Shown here piece after piece: positions 46,946 to 57,277 of a DNA stretch of 64,000 nt; the first letter of the stretch is position 1; each line of letters starts with the position of its first letter. Origin of the DNA: Pelotomaculum sp. UBA3103 (lineage in GTDB: Bacteria > Bacillota > Desulfotomaculia > Desulfotomaculales > Pelotomaculaceae). Made by a program: the position numbers and the translations under genes. The DNA lies in NCBI GenBank assembly GCA_002365855.1, contig DFAP01000071.1, positions 5,882 through 69,881 on the forward strand. Reading direction: 5' to 3'. The notes under the pieces are model-generated. The model was not told the origin of the DNA. It saw nothing but the letters and a program-made list of their open reading frames with translations, and did not search any database.

Positions 46946-48106
46946 TTACGTGAATTTTTTAATTATACTTTCCCCTAAATCCCTTGCCCAGGAATCAGCT
47001 TCCATGATCTGATCCAGTTCTGGGTTACTATTTGTATTATGCTTATCCATAACTCTTTCCACGACTTGAGGTATAAATATGAACGGAAGCTGGCCTTTTA
47101 AGAAATACTCGACAGCCACCTCATTAGCCGCGTTGAGTACTGCAGTCATTGTTCCACCAGTCCGCCCGGCCTCATAAGCCAGGTAAAGGGAAGGAAATCT
47201 CTTCGTATCCGGCAATTCAAAAGTGAGTTCTTGTAAAGTACCAAAGTTAAGTCTTGGCACGGAACTGCGGACGCGTTGCGGATAGGTCAGGGCATACTGA
47301 ATCGGCAGGCGCATATCAGGCATGCCCAACTGCGCAATAATAGACCCGTCAACAAACTCAACAGCTGAATGAATGATGCTCTGAGGGTGAACAACCACTT
47401 CAATTTGTGAATAGTCTACCCCAAATAACCATTTTGCTTCAATCACTTCCAGTCCTTTATTCATTAACGTCGCTGAGTCGACCGTAACCTTGGCGCCCAT
47501 ATTCCAGTTGGGATGGCTTAGAGCCATATCAACAGTCACACACTCTATTTCCGCCTGGTTGAGTCCACGAAAAGGTCCGCCGGAAGCTGTAAGGATAATT
47601 TTTTCAATTTCTTTTAAGTCATGTCCGCTTAAACACTGCCAGATGGCAGAATGCTCACTGTCAACCGGCATGATTTTGGCCTTGTAGTCAGCGGACATTT
47701 TCATCACTAGACACCCAGCGGCAACAAGAGTCTCTTTATTGGCCAGGGCTATTATTTTGCCGGATCGTATGGCCTCAATAGTTGGACAGATGCCCGCCGC
47801 ACCAGTAACAGCTACAACAACAAGATCTGCTTCCGGCAGCCCGGCAAGGCTGTCAAGTCCAGCTCTGCCCCATGTCAGTTCAGCACTCAGATCTTTTCCA
47901 AGCACAACCCTTAACCTCTCCAGATCCTGCTGATCTGTCAAAGAGACCGCCAAGGGCTGAAACTCCCTAATTTGATCCGCAAGCAGGCGCCAGTTTTTCC
48001 CCGCAGCCAGGCCCACCACCTTGAACTCGCCCGGCAGGGTCCTGACTACTTCCAGTGTTTGCCGGCCGATAGAGCCAGTGCTTCCAAGGATAACGATTTT
48101 TTTCAT
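46946..48106 (-). CDS. dxr: 1-deoxy-D-xylulose 5-phosphate reductoisomerase
   Basis: Dxr makes MEP from DXP with NADPH, the committed step of non-mevalonate isoprenoid synthesis. The 386-residue protein has the NADPH motif ILGSTGSIGRQTL at the start, ANKETLVAAG near residue 118, the metal-binding MPVDSEHSAIWQ near 146 and the LTASGGPFRG loop near 176. GGAGTTAATGG precedes the ATG at 48106. Confidence 0.97.
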   Translation of the reverse strand: MKKIVILGSTGSIGRQTLEVVRTLPGEFKVVGLAAGKNWRLLADQIREFQPLAVSLTDQQDLERLRVVLGKDLSAELTWGRAGLDSLAGLPEADLVVVAVTGAAGICPTIEAIRSGKIIALANKETLVAAGCLVMKMSADYKAKIMPVDSEHSAIWQCLSGHDLKEIEKIILTASGGPFRGLNQAEIECVTVDMALSHPNWNMGAKVTVDSATLMNKGLEVIEAKWLFGVDYSQIEVVVHPQSIIHSAVEFVDGSIIAQLGMPDMRLPIQYALTYPQRVRSSVPRLNFGTLQELTFELPDTKRFPSLYLAYEAGRTGGTMTAVLNAANEVAVEYFLKGQLPFIFIPQVVERVMDKHNTNSNPELDQIMEADSWARDLGESIIKKFT

Positions 48107-48209
48107 CCATTAACTCCACAGAATATTTTATCACATACTACGAAAGTTTGTTGTCTGGCAAGCAATTAATGATTTCAGGAAGCACCCTAATGAGTAATGT
48201 GGTTAAAAG

Positions 48210-49247
48210 CTATTGAAACCAGCGTCCTGCTTTAATCACAGACTGAATGGCAATCAGAAGAATGGGTCCTATCACAAGTCCGGCCAGACCAAGCGTTTTT
48301 AAGCCAGCATACATTGAAAAGATTGTTGCCAAAGGGTGCAGGCCAAGATTTGCCGATATAATTTTTGGTTCAAGGACTTGTCTCACGACAAGTACCAGCA
48401 GATACAAAATGCTTAGTTTAAACCCGAACCAGGTTGCTCCTGTGGCAAACGTCCAAATTATCCAGGGGATATAAACAGTAGCAGGACCGAGCACCGGAAT
48501 GATGTCGAAAAAACCAATCAAAAGTCCCATACTGAGGGCATATTCCGCCCCAATAAGGTAAAGTCCTGTAACGCTCAACACGGTGGAGATCAAGATCAGG
48601 ATAGCCTGGGCCCTGATATAAGCTACGAATGCCGCAGCAACGTCATTTGTTATTGTGATTATTCGCTCACCCCACGGCGCTGGTATTATCCGAACCATAA
48701 CTTCAGAAATCAGGTGACGGTCCCGGGCCAGAAAATAAGTTGCAAGCATAACCACTATCATTATCGCATATGTACCGGGCACCAGCGATAAAGCAGTTAG
48801 AAGGGAATTCGCAAGATTGCTGAGTAGACCCTGCAGGTTTGTGGCCAGGTTCGTTATGTTTGGCTCCAGGGATGAGATTACTCCAGGAGGAAGCGTAATA
48901 TAAAAATCTGTAATCCTATCAATAAAGTAACCGTAGTAAACTATTATTTCCGATGTTACGATAGGGAGTGAAGCCGAAAGTTGAATTAACTCGGCAACAA
49001 GCTGAAGTACAATAGCTGAAAAAACAACAGCAACTCCACCAAACAATACAAGTATAACGGACAATGCTGCAAACCCCCGGTTCAATTTTAACCTGAGCTG
49101 CAGAAAACGAATAAACGGTTCCATGAAAATACTTAAAAAAAGGGCAATAATAAATGGAAGAAGAATCGGTAAAACATATTTTAATGACAACATAAGAACT
49201 AAAATTGCAACCGCTGTATAAATAATCAACAGCAAGGGTCTGGGCAT
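48210..49247 (-). CDS. AI-2E / YtvI-type integral membrane protein
   Basis: The 345-residue protein has about seven to eight hydrophobic segments and the AI-2E transporter family pattern, with the GFFDIIPVLGPATVYIPWIIW signature near residue 240 and VRQVLEPKIISANLGLHPLATI near 285. Members include YtvI, which is linked to sporulation, and putative exporters or ion antiporters. The transported compound cannot be read from sequence. It lies between cdsA and dxr, ten bases after cdsA, and is not part of the Bacillus order at this point. Confidence 0.88.
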   Translation of the reverse strand: MPRPLLLIIYTAVAILVLMLSLKYVLPILLPFIIALFLSIFMEPFIRFLQLRLKLNRGFAALSVILVLFGGVAVVFSAIVLQLVAELIQLSASLPIVTSEIIVYYGYFIDRITDFYITLPPGVISSLEPNITNLATNLQGLLSNLANSLLTALSLVPGTYAIMIVVMLATYFLARDRHLISEVMVRIIPAPWGERIITITNDVAAAFVAYIRAQAILILISTVLSVTGLYLIGAEYALSMGLLIGFFDIIPVLGPATVYIPWIIWTFATGATWFGFKLSILYLLVLVVRQVLEPKIISANLGLHPLATIFSMYAGLKTLGLAGLVIGPILLIAIQSVIKAGRWFQ

Positions 49248-49257
49248 TTTTGCCTGG

Positions 49258-50052
49258 TCACCTCATATCCTTAATAAACAACATAATAAAATAATATACC
49301 AGAGGAGCGGTAAACAGGGTACTGTCAATTCGGTCAAGTATACCACCATGGCCAGGTATCAGAGTGCTTGAATCTTTTACACCAGCCTGCCTTTTGAAGG
49401 CAGACTCGAGCAGATCACCAACTTCTGCCGCCACCCCCAGCGCAAGTCCGAGCAGCAGCATTTTGGACATAGGCAGGAAAGGATAAATGAGTGCGAATAA
49501 TAAGCCAATTAATATACTTCCGCCTAATCCACCAATGGCGCCTTCCACAGTTTTTTTAGGACTCAAGACCGGAGCTATTCTTCTCCTGCCAAAAGTTTTT
49601 CCAACAAAATAAGCGGCTGTATCGCATGACCAGGTCCCTACAAGCGTGAATATTACCCAGATCCAACCATCCGGCAGCGTTCTTAACAGATAGAAATAGC
49701 TGAGCAGGCCGACATACATAGTGCCCATTAAAGTTCCGGCACTATCCAGCAGTGTATATCGCGGATAAAGAGCTACCGTCGCAATCAGGTGAAGGAAAAG
49801 GATAATGGTTAAAGTGGGACCTGGGTAACCGTCGTTATAAAGATATGAACCACCTATTAAAATTAATCCGCCAGATACGGCCAGCAGCAACGACGGGTTC
49901 AAGCCGAGCCTGGTCAGCATCAAGTCCATTTCTCTTAGCCCCAGGATTACGATAAGCCCCGTCAGACCTAAAAGTGGTATGCCTCCGTACCATACTGCTA
50001 AAACTACAAGGGGTATTCCAACCAGTGCGCTCAGCACTCTCTGCCAAAGCAC
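49258..50052 (-). CDS. cdsA: Phosphatidate cytidylyltransferase
   Basis: CdsA makes CDP-diacylglycerol from CTP and phosphatidate, the precursor used by PgsA. The 264-residue protein has about eight hydrophobic segments and the family signature near the C-terminus (SAFKRQAGVKD followed by PGHGGILDRIDS), with the conserved metal-binding Asp. The start is GTG 50052 after GGTGAAGAT. It lies 24 bases after uppS. Confidence 0.97.
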   Translation of the reverse strand: MLWQRVLSALVGIPLVVLAVWYGGIPLLGLTGLIVILGLREMDLMLTRLGLNPSLLLAVSGGLILIGGSYLYNDGYPGPTLTIILFLHLIATVALYPRYTLLDSAGTLMGTMYVGLLSYFYLLRTLPDGWIWVIFTLVGTWSCDTAAYFVGKTFGRRRIAPVLSPKKTVEGAIGGLGGSILIGLLFALIYPFLPMSKMLLLGLALGVAAEVGDLLESAFKRQAGVKDSSTLIPGHGGILDRIDSTLFTAPLVYYFIMLFIKDMR

Positions 50053-50076
50053 ATCTTCACCAACCTGTCGTGCTCT

Positions 50077-50874
50077 TTATTTTGTGAGTCCTCCAAAACG
50101 CCGCCCCCGCCTCTGGAAATCGACCAGGGCTTGTAACAAATGCTCACGTCTGAAGTCCGGCCACATAATGGAAGTATACCAGAATTCAGTGTAAGCTAAC
50201 TGCCACAGTAAAAAGTTGCTGACCCTAAAATCCCCGGAGGGACGGATTAACAGGTCGGGATCCGGTTGTCCGGCAGTATAAAGACGGTCTGATATTAATT
50301 TATTATTGATCTGGTCAATATTTAGAACACCCTCCTGAAACTCTGATGCTATAGCGCGAACCGCATCCACTATTTCTGTACGGCCACCGTAATTTAATGC
50401 CAAATTTAGGATCAAGTCATTATTCATACGACTGCGCTCAACCGCCATGCGCAGGGCATCAATCGCTTGTTGAGGCAATTCATCCAATCTTCCGATAGGA
50501 TTGATCCGCACCCCTTTTTGGCACAGCTCCAAAATTTCCTTATTTAGATATTCTACCAGCAAATCCATAAGTATATTAATTTCTTCCTGAGGCCTCTTCC
50601 AGTTTTCAGTTGAAAAGGCATAAACGGTTAACACCATTATGTTTAATTCGGAACAAACCCTTACCATATCTCTCAGTGATTCAACACCTGCCCTGTGACC
50701 GAGAGCGCGGGGCAGGCCTCGGCGCAAGGCCCACCTTCCGTTACCGTCCATAATCACGGCGATATGCCTTGGTAATTGTTTGCGATTAATCTTATTTAAA
50801 AGTTCGTCAACACCGGCTTCAGTTTGCTCATCTAACCCTTTCCGGCGCCAGATGCCTGCTAGCTTATTTAACAT
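50077..50874 (-). CDS. uppS: Isoprenyl transferase (undecaprenyl diphosphate synthase)
   Basis: UppS makes undecaprenyl diphosphate, the lipid carrier for peptidoglycan. The 265-residue cis-prenyltransferase has the catalytic Asp in IAVIMDGNGRWALRRG near residue 40, YAFSTENWKRP near 88, and the C-terminal DLLIRPSGDFRVSNFLLWQLAYTE region (two parts, near 210). GGGAGG lies upstream of the ATG at 50874. It is followed by cdsA as in most Firmicutes. Confidence 0.97.
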   Translation of the reverse strand: MLNKLAGIWRRKGLDEQTEAGVDELLNKINRKQLPRHIAVIMDGNGRWALRRGLPRALGHRAGVESLRDMVRVCSELNIMVLTVYAFSTENWKRPQEEINILMDLLVEYLNKEILELCQKGVRINPIGRLDELPQQAIDALRMAVERSRMNNDLILNLALNYGGRTEIVDAVRAIASEFQEGVLNIDQINNKLISDRLYTAGQPDPDLLIRPSGDFRVSNFLLWQLAYTEFWYTSIMWPDFRREHLLQALVDFQRRGRRFGGLTK

Positions 50875-50913
50875 GACGGCTTATAGCCTCCCGTAGAAGC
50901 CATTTATATAAAC

Positions 50914-50936
50914 AACCCCCTCACATGTGAGGGGGT
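50914..50936. terminator. Palindromic terminator between the ferredoxin gene and uppS
   Basis: ACCCCCTCACA and TGTGAGGGGGT make an almost loop-free GC-rich palindrome, followed on the minus strand by TGTTTATAT, eight bases past the ferredoxin stop. It could end the rpsB-side transcripts, so that uppS onward has its own start. Confidence 0.75.
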
Positions 50937-50944
50937 CAAATCCA

Positions 50945-51112
50945 TTACTCTTCAATGATTGCTCCTGTGGGGCAGGCATCGACACAGGCGCCGCAGTTCT
51001 CACATTTATCGGGATCAATCGAGTAGATGTCACCTTCTATAATAGCGTCGTTAGGGCATGCTTCCATGCAGGAACTGCATGCTACACACTCATCAGTTAT
51101 TTTGTATGCCAA
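50945..51112 (-). CDS. 2[4Fe-4S] ferredoxin
   Basis: A 55-residue clostridial-type ferredoxin is encoded here. The two cluster-binding motifs are CVACSSCMEACP and CENCGACVDACP, each C-x2-C-x2-C-x3-CP, so it carries two low-potential [4Fe-4S] clusters and acts as a soluble electron carrier. The start is TTG 51112, with GGAGGTGG upstream. It is too short for many gene-calling cut-offs. Its position between the translation genes and uppS is unusual. One plausible use is to feed electrons to the iron-sulfur enzyme IspG encoded nearby, but the sequence does not show this. Confidence 0.93.
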   Translation of the reverse strand: MAYKITDECVACSSCMEACPNDAIIEGDIYSIDPDKCENCGACVDACPTGAIIEE

Positions 51113-51131
51113 TTTATCCACCTCCTCTCCC

Positions 51132-51323
51132 TCATTCTTCGAAGACCACAGTTACCACCCCTCTATATTTCGAGACCTGATCAAAGCGAACCGCCCGTGG
51201 TAATTTTTCGGGAATCACCTTAACAGGCCGGGTGACCGTAATTTCAACCTCATAACCCATGTTTCTGCATTTCTCCAGGGCTGCTTCTAAAGGGAATCCA
51301 ACTATATCCGGTAGTTTTTCCAT
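51132..51323 (-). CDS. Small PASTA-like protein
   Basis: This 63-residue protein consists of essentially one PASTA-like unit: PDIVGFPLEAALEKCRNMGYEVEI, seen here in two parts as PDIVGFPLEAAL and KCRNMGYEVEI, then a beta strand and an acidic end. PASTA domains normally occur on serine/threonine kinases and penicillin-binding proteins and recognise muropeptides. Here there is no membrane segment, signal peptide or kinase domain, so the protein should be cytoplasmic. Its ATG directly abuts the frr stop codon, and the ferredoxin follows by 19 bases, so all three are co-transcribed. The function is unknown. Confidence 0.72.
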   Translation of the reverse strand: MEKLPDIVGFPLEAALEKCRNMGYEVEITVTRPVKVIPEKLPRAVRFDQVSKYRGVVTVVFEE

Positions 51324-52638
<1,315 letters not shown>

Positions 52639-52675
52639 CTACAACTCATTCAAAAACTCCTTTTGGAATGTTTTT

Positions 52676-53335
52676 TTATTTACATACATTTCGGGTTGCT
52701 GCCTCAACTTCAGCGGCAAGGTCAGACTGCTTTTTTTGAATGCCTTCACCCATTTCATAACGTGCAAAACGCCTGACACTAATGTTCTCACCAATTCTTG
52801 AAACAGCTTCACTTAGAAGTTGCTGCACTGTCAGGCTGGTGTCTTTAATAAAGGGCTGTTCAAGAAGGCAGACATCCTTGAAATATTTTTCAATACGTCC
52901 ATCGACCATTTTATCCACTATTTTTTCTGGTTTGCCTTCGTTTAGCGCCTGGGCACGAAGGATTTCTTTTTCATTATTAATCATCTCTGCCGGCACCTCT
53001 TCACGCCGGATGTATTCAGGCTTTGCAGCCGCAATTTGCATGGCAATATCCCTGACCAAATTTTTAAAGTCATCTGTTTTAGCAACGAAATCGGTTTCGC
53101 AGTTCACTTCTACCAGAACCCCAATTTTACCCGCACCATGTATGTATGATTCGACAATTCCCTCGGCAGCCACTCTACCGGCTTTTTTAGCTGCTGCTGC
53201 CAAACCTTTTTCTCTCAAATAAATAGCGGCTTTTTCAATATCTCCACCGGTTTCGGAAAGCGCTTTTTTGCAATCCATCATTCCAGCCCCTGTCCGCTCG
53301 CGGAGTTCCTTTACTAAAACTGCAGGCACAGACAT
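52676..53335 (-). CDS. tsf: Translation elongation factor Ts
   Basis: EF-Ts exchanges GDP for GTP on EF-Tu. The 219-residue protein is a short form: a UBA-like N-terminal domain with [15 protein letters not shown] near residue 11, the core motif [13 protein letters not shown] near 78 that inserts into EF-Tu, and one core subdomain plus a short C-terminal tail. Longer EF-Ts proteins (about 290) have a second subdomain. GGAGG precedes the ATG at 53335. Confidence 0.97.
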   Translation of the reverse strand: MSVPAVLVKELRERTGAGMMDCKKALSETGGDIEKAAIYLREKGLAAAAKKAGRVAAEGIVESYIHGAGKIGVLVEVNCETDFVAKTDDFKNLVRDIAMQIAAAKPEYIRREEVPAEMINNEKEILRAQALNEGKPEKIVDKMVDGRIEKYFKDVCLLEQPFIKDTSLTVQQLLSEAVSRIGENISVRRFARYEMGEGIQKKQSDLAAEVEAATRNVCK

Positions 53336-53493
53336 AACCTTGTAGTCCTCCTTTATTCAATATTTTAACACTTGTTTCTGTTATTATATCCATAATATAG
53401 AAAGTGCTAATCTTTTTTAGCCGGTAATATACGTTAAATATATATTATTTTCTTATAACAAAGTTAAATCTACTGTCCAAGAGACAGAAAAAA

Positions 53494-53532
53494 GGCAGGG
53501 GGGGTTGCTTATATGGACTAACCCCCGCCTGC
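53494..53532 (-). terminator. Strong terminator between rpsB and tsf
   Basis: On the minus strand GCAGGCGGGGGTT pairs with AACCCCCCCTGCC across a 14-base loop and is followed by TTTTTTCTG. It starts five bases past the rpsB stop. It would stop much rpsB transcription before tsf, allowing separate levels of S2 and EF-Ts. Confidence 0.88.
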
Positions 53533-53537
53533 ACATA

Positions 53538-54236
53538 CTATTCTGTAACCTGTTCTCCTTGTCTTCCTTCAAGAATAGCTTCAGCCATTTTTCCAGTTAA
53601 AAGTCGAACAGCTCTAATAGCATCGTCATTACCAGGAATAATGTAATCTATTTCGTCAGGATCACAATTAGTATCCACTATAGCAACTATTGGGATTCCC
53701 AGTTTACGTGCCTCGGCAACAGCAATGCGTTCCTTCCTTGGATCAATCACAAAAAGGGCTCCCGGCAGACGCCGCATAGTTTTAATTCCACCTAAAAACT
53801 TCTGCAGCTTATCCTTCTCGTGCATTAATTCAGCTACTTCTTTTTTGGGTAAAACCTCCATAGTGCCGTCTGTTTCCATTTTTTCCAGAGCATGAAGCCT
53901 GTCTATCCGTCGCCTGATGGTCTGAAAATTTGTCAGCATACCGCCCAGCCAGCGCTGGTTAACAAAAAACATGCTACAGCGTTCTGCTTCTTCCTTTACA
54001 GATTCCTGAGCTTGTTTTTTTGTGCCTACGAAAAGAATAGTTTCTCCATCCATAGATAATTGTTTTACAAAGTTATATGCTTCCTCAACTTTTTTAACGG
54101 TTTTTTGTAAATCTATGATATATATACCGTTGCGATCAGTAAAAATATAGGGGGCCATTTTTGGATTCCAGCGGCGGGTCTGATGCCCGAAATGAACCCC
54201 TGCTTCCAGAAGTTGTTTCATCGAAATGACAGCCAC
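53538..54236 (-). CDS. rpsB: 30S ribosomal protein S2
   Basis: The 232-residue S2 begins [25 protein letters not shown], seen here as its [14 protein letters not shown] part, and has [14 protein letters not shown] near residue 95 and [17 protein letters not shown] near 192, all typical. The start is GTG 54236 with GGAGGTGTGA upstream. It is preceded by a leader with a possible autoregulatory stem (54253-54305) and by the codY terminator, so it is the first gene of its own unit. Confidence 0.98.
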   Translation of the reverse strand: MAVISMKQLLEAGVHFGHQTRRWNPKMAPYIFTDRNGIYIIDLQKTVKKVEEAYNFVKQLSMDGETILFVGTKKQAQESVKEEAERCSMFFVNQRWLGGMLTNFQTIRRRIDRLHALEKMETDGTMEVLPKKEVAELMHEKDKLQKFLGGIKTMRRLPGALFVIDPRKERIAVAEARKLGIPIVAIVDTNCDPDEIDYIIPGNDDAIRAVRLLTGKMAEAILEGRQGEQVTE

Positions 54237-54252
54237 TTTATCACACCTCCTC

Positions 54253-54305
54253 CCCCTGCGGTTTTTCCTCCGTTCCCTTCATCTTTTAGCAAGACCCGCT
54301 AGGGG
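54253..54305 (-). promoter_or_regulatory. Candidate structured rpsB leader
   Basis: On the minus strand CCCCT-A-GCGG (54305-54296) can pair with CCGC-AGGGG (54261-54253), a nine-pair stem with one bulge. It closes a 34-base loop and ends six bases before the rpsB GGAGGTG site. Its location next to the ribosome site fits a translational autoregulatory leader for S2, although no known consensus was checked. Confidence 0.4.
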
Positions 54306-54366
54306 CACCTTTGCATAAATCCAGTAACGTGTGTAATTCGCACCATTTTGTATTTTATCATAAAGA

Positions 54367-54390
54367 CAGCCCCGGCGCAAGCCGGGGCTG
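54367..54390 (-). terminator. Terminator after codY
   Basis: CAGCCCCGGC and GCCGGGGCTG form a perfect ten-base GC-rich stem with a four-base loop, followed on the minus strand by TCTTTATG, 18 bases past the codY stop. Confidence 0.88.
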
Positions 54391-54407
54391 TTAATATTTA
54401 ACTTACG

Positions 54408-55190
54408 TTAGTGCTGCTTGATTCTTTCAAGTTCCCCCATCAAGCGGTCATTAAGAACTCTGATATAGGTGCCCTTCATACCCAGAGATTTTGATTCTAT
54501 TACACCAGCGCTTTCAAATTTGCGCAACGCATTTACAATTACAGACCTGGTTATACCTACACGATCAGCAATCTTACTGGCTACTAATAAACCTTCCTCA
54601 CCTTCAAGCTGTTCAAAAATATGCTGTACGGCATCCATTTCAGAATAAGAAAGTGTACCCAGCGCTATCTGAACTGCTGCCAGTTTTCGCGCCTCTTCCT
54701 CAATCTTTTCAGCCTTGGCTCTAATGATCTCCATACCCACTACAGTTGCGCCATATTCTGCAAGAATCAGGTCTTCGTCATTAAAACAATTATCATACTT
54801 GGCCAAAACCAGTGTTCCAAGACGCGATCCCGCACCGGCAATAGGTACAATTGTAGTGATCTTATTGTATTGGCACCTATTATTAGCAAATACGCAAGAA
54901 TTTGCAGTTTGGCAAAAGTTTGCATTAGTAATGTTAGTTTTCATCAGATTATCGTTGTAATCTTCAGGAAAACCACCACGTTCTTCTACAATATCCTTCA
55001 TAATATCACATGTCCAACCCTTTAGATACGCATAACCCAGTACTTTACCGGTTTGGTCGAGGATATAGATACTGGAACCAGCGATATTCTCACTCAAAAC
55101 TTCTGCTACTTCATCAAAATTTACTGTTTGTCCAGCTGACTTTTGAAGAAGCATATTAATAGCTCGAGTTTTTTCCAGTAGCTTTCTCAT
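54408..55190 (-). CDS. codY: GTP- and branched-chain amino acid-sensing repressor CodY
   Basis: CodY represses adaptation genes when GTP and isoleucine/valine are plentiful. The 260-residue protein has the N-terminal start [18 protein letters not shown] and a GAF-type effector domain to about residue 155. The linker helix follows, then the winged helix-turn-helix with [26 protein letters not shown] near 205 and [17 protein letters not shown] near 233. All of these match the family well. GGGGCAGG lies upstream of the ATG at 55190. It is the last gene of the topA-trmFO-xerC-hslV-hslU-codY run, exactly as in B. subtilis. Confidence 0.97.
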   Translation of the reverse strand: MRKLLEKTRAINMLLQKSAGQTVNFDEVAEVLSENIAGSSIYILDQTGKVLGYAYLKGWTCDIMKDIVEERGGFPEDYNDNLMKTNITNANFCQTANSCVFANNRCQYNKITTIVPIAGAGSRLGTLVLAKYDNCFNDEDLILAEYGATVVGMEIIRAKAEKIEEEARKLAAVQIALGTLSYSEMDAVQHIFEQLEGEEGLLVASKIADRVGITRSVIVNALRKFESAGVIESKSLGMKGTYIRVLNDRLMGELERIKQH

Positions 55191-55207
55191 CCTGCCCCTT
55201 CTTCCGT

Positions 55208-56602
55208 TTACAAAATATATCGACTAAGATCCTCATTCTTATACAAAATACCAAGTTTTTCCACAACATCCTCGCGCCTAATTTCGATATCTTTTCCCTT
55301 TAGTTCAGGCGCTTCAAAAGACAGGTCTTCTAAAAGCTTCTCAAGTATTGTATGAAGGCGACGGGCACCTATGTTCTCTGTTTGCTCATTAACAGTATAC
55401 GCGATATCGGCAATTTCTACAAGAGAATTTTGCGAAAATTTAACTCTAACCCCTTCGGTGGCTAATAATTCGGTATATTGCTTGATTATTGCATTTCTTG
55501 GTTCTGTCAAAATTTGTTGAAAATTTTCACGACTTAAATTTTCCAGTTCTACCCGAATTGGAAACCGTCCCTGCAGTTCTGGAATCAGGTCAGATGGCTT
55601 AGAGGTGTGAAATGCTCCCGCAGCGATAAAAAGAATGTGGTCGGTTTTAACGGGTCCGTACTTCGTTACAACAGTCGAACCTTCAACGATGGGAAGAATA
55701 TCACGCTGTACTCCTCCTCTGGAAACATCGGGTCCATAACCTTCCTGCCCGGCTATTTTATCAATTTCATCCAGAAAGACGATTCCGTCCTCTTCGACTC
55801 TCCTGACCGCAGTTGTTGAGACCTCATCCATATCGATTAGTTTTTGAGCTTCCTGTTGAATCAGAATTTTTCGGGCTTCACTTACCGTTACCTTGCGCCT
55901 GTGTTTCTTTTTAGGCAAAAAACCTCCCAGCATATCCTGAAAGTTAACGCCCATTTCCTCCATCCCCGAAGCGCCAAACACTTCAAGCATCGGCGGTTTG
56001 CTGTCTTCAACCTCAATTTCAATCTGTTCGCTTTCCATTTCACCCCTGGCCAGCTTTTCCCTCAATGTCTCTCTTTCAAACTCAACCCTCTTCATTCTCT
56101 GCTCAATGGTTTTATCAACCTGTTCAACAGGTTTATTGGCGCCAAAAAGGAATTCTAAAGGATTGCGCGCGGATGACTCTTGTGCCGGGTAAGGGGCCAT
56201 CAGTTCGACAATTTTTTCTGCAGCCATTTTTTCAGCTATATCCTGGACTAACATCAATTTTTCCTGTTTTACCATCCTGATTGACGTTTCAACAAGGTCA
56301 CGGACCATCCCCTCCACGTCCCTGCCTACATAGCCAACTTCAGTAAATTTTGTCGCCTCTACTTTAACAAAAGGGGCCTGTACAAGCCTTGCCAGACGCC
56401 TTGCTATTTCTGTCTTGCCCACACCGGTAGGACCTATCATTAGTATGTTTTTAGGGATCACCTCGTCCCTGAAATCCTCAGGCAGTTTTTTACGCCGGTA
56501 ACGGTTTCTCAATGCTACAGCCACGGCTTTCTTCGCGTTATTCTGTCCGACAATGTATTTGTCCAGCTCTTCAACAATTCTTCTTGGTGTCAGATCTTCC
56601 AT
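55208..56602 (-). CDS. hslU: ATP-dependent protease ATPase subunit HslU (ClpY)
   Basis: HslU is the hexameric AAA+ unfoldase that feeds HslV. The 464-residue protein has [14 protein letters not shown] at the start and Walker [16 protein letters not shown] near residue 57. The extra I-domain (about 108-240) precedes Walker B ([12 protein letters not shown]) near 270, and the conserved C-terminus ENLSRYIL-type tail (DLSRYIL) docks into HslV. GGGGG precedes the ATG at 56602. Confidence 0.97.
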   Translation of the reverse strand: MEDLTPRRIVEELDKYIVGQNNAKKAVAVALRNRYRRKKLPEDFRDEVIPKNILMIGPTGVGKTEIARRLARLVQAPFVKVEATKFTEVGYVGRDVEGMVRDLVETSIRMVKQEKLMLVQDIAEKMAAEKIVELMAPYPAQESSARNPLEFLFGANKPVEQVDKTIEQRMKRVEFERETLREKLARGEMESEQIEIEVEDSKPPMLEVFGASGMEEMGVNFQDMLGGFLPKKKHRRKVTVSEARKILIQQEAQKLIDMDEVSTTAVRRVEEDGIVFLDEIDKIAGQEGYGPDVSRGGVQRDILPIVEGSTVVTKYGPVKTDHILFIAAGAFHTSKPSDLIPELQGRFPIRVELENLSRENFQQILTEPRNAIIKQYTELLATEGVRVKFSQNSLVEIADIAYTVNEQTENIGARRLHTILEKLLEDLSFEAPELKGKDIEIRREDVVEKLGILYKNEDLSRYIL

Positions 56603-56632
56603 CGTATTTCCCCCATGATCCTGATTTATATT

Positions 56633-57163
56633 TTATACTTCTTCTACGATGATCTGTTCATTTGTGAAAATACAGATATCAGCAGTTATCTCCATCGCTG
56701 ACCTGGCTATTTCCCCGGCGGTCATGTCTGTATGCCTGACTAAAGCCCTTGCGGCCGCAAGAGCATACGGCCCACCAGAACCAATCGCCGCTACTCCGTC
56801 ATCCGGTTCAATTACCTCACCGCTACCTGATATGATTAACAGGTCTTCTCTGGTGGCAACAATTAAAAGCGCCTCCAGGCGCCTCAAAACCCTGTCGGTT
56901 CGCCAGTCCTTGGCCAGTTCAACTGCTGCCCGCTGTAGATTACCATTGTACTCTTCCAGTTTTCCCTCGAATTTTTCGAAAAGAGTAAACGCGTCAGCCA
57001 CCGCCCCTGCAAACCCGGCAACAACTCTATCCTTATAAAGACGTCTGATTTTTTTGGCGCCTTTTTTTATAATCGTGTTTTGAGCAAATGTAACCTGCCC
57101 ATCACCTGCAACAGCTACCTTTCCATCTTTTTTTACCGCTATAATCGTTGTAGCGTGAAACAT
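56633..57163 (-). CDS. hslV: ATP-dependent protease peptidase subunit HslV (ClpQ)
   Basis: HslV is a proteasome-related peptidase with an N-terminal nucleophile. The 176-residue protein begins [25 protein letters not shown], seen here as [19 protein letters not shown] after the four leading residues. The catalytic Thr must be exposed by removing MFHA, similar to the short leader of Bacillus ClpQ, where Ser is used. RKIRRL-type [17 protein letters not shown] follows near residue 38. GGGAG precedes the ATG at 57163. It is co-transcribed with hslU. Confidence 0.97.
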   Translation of the reverse strand: MFHATTIIAVKKDGKVAVAGDGQVTFAQNTIIKKGAKKIRRLYKDRVVAGFAGAVADAFTLFEKFEGKLEEYNGNLQRAAVELAKDWRTDRVLRRLEALLIVATREDLLIISGSGEVIEPDDGVAAIGSGGPYALAAARALVRHTDMTAGEIARSAMEITADICIFTNEQIIVEEV

Positions 57164-57277
57164 GTTAACTCCCTTCTGCCTGCGATATATTCTAATCCCC
57201 TTGTTAATAGAAACAAGTCATTTCAACGCATTACCTGACAGAGCATGTTGTTAATACTAGCATAGTGTATTTACGGG

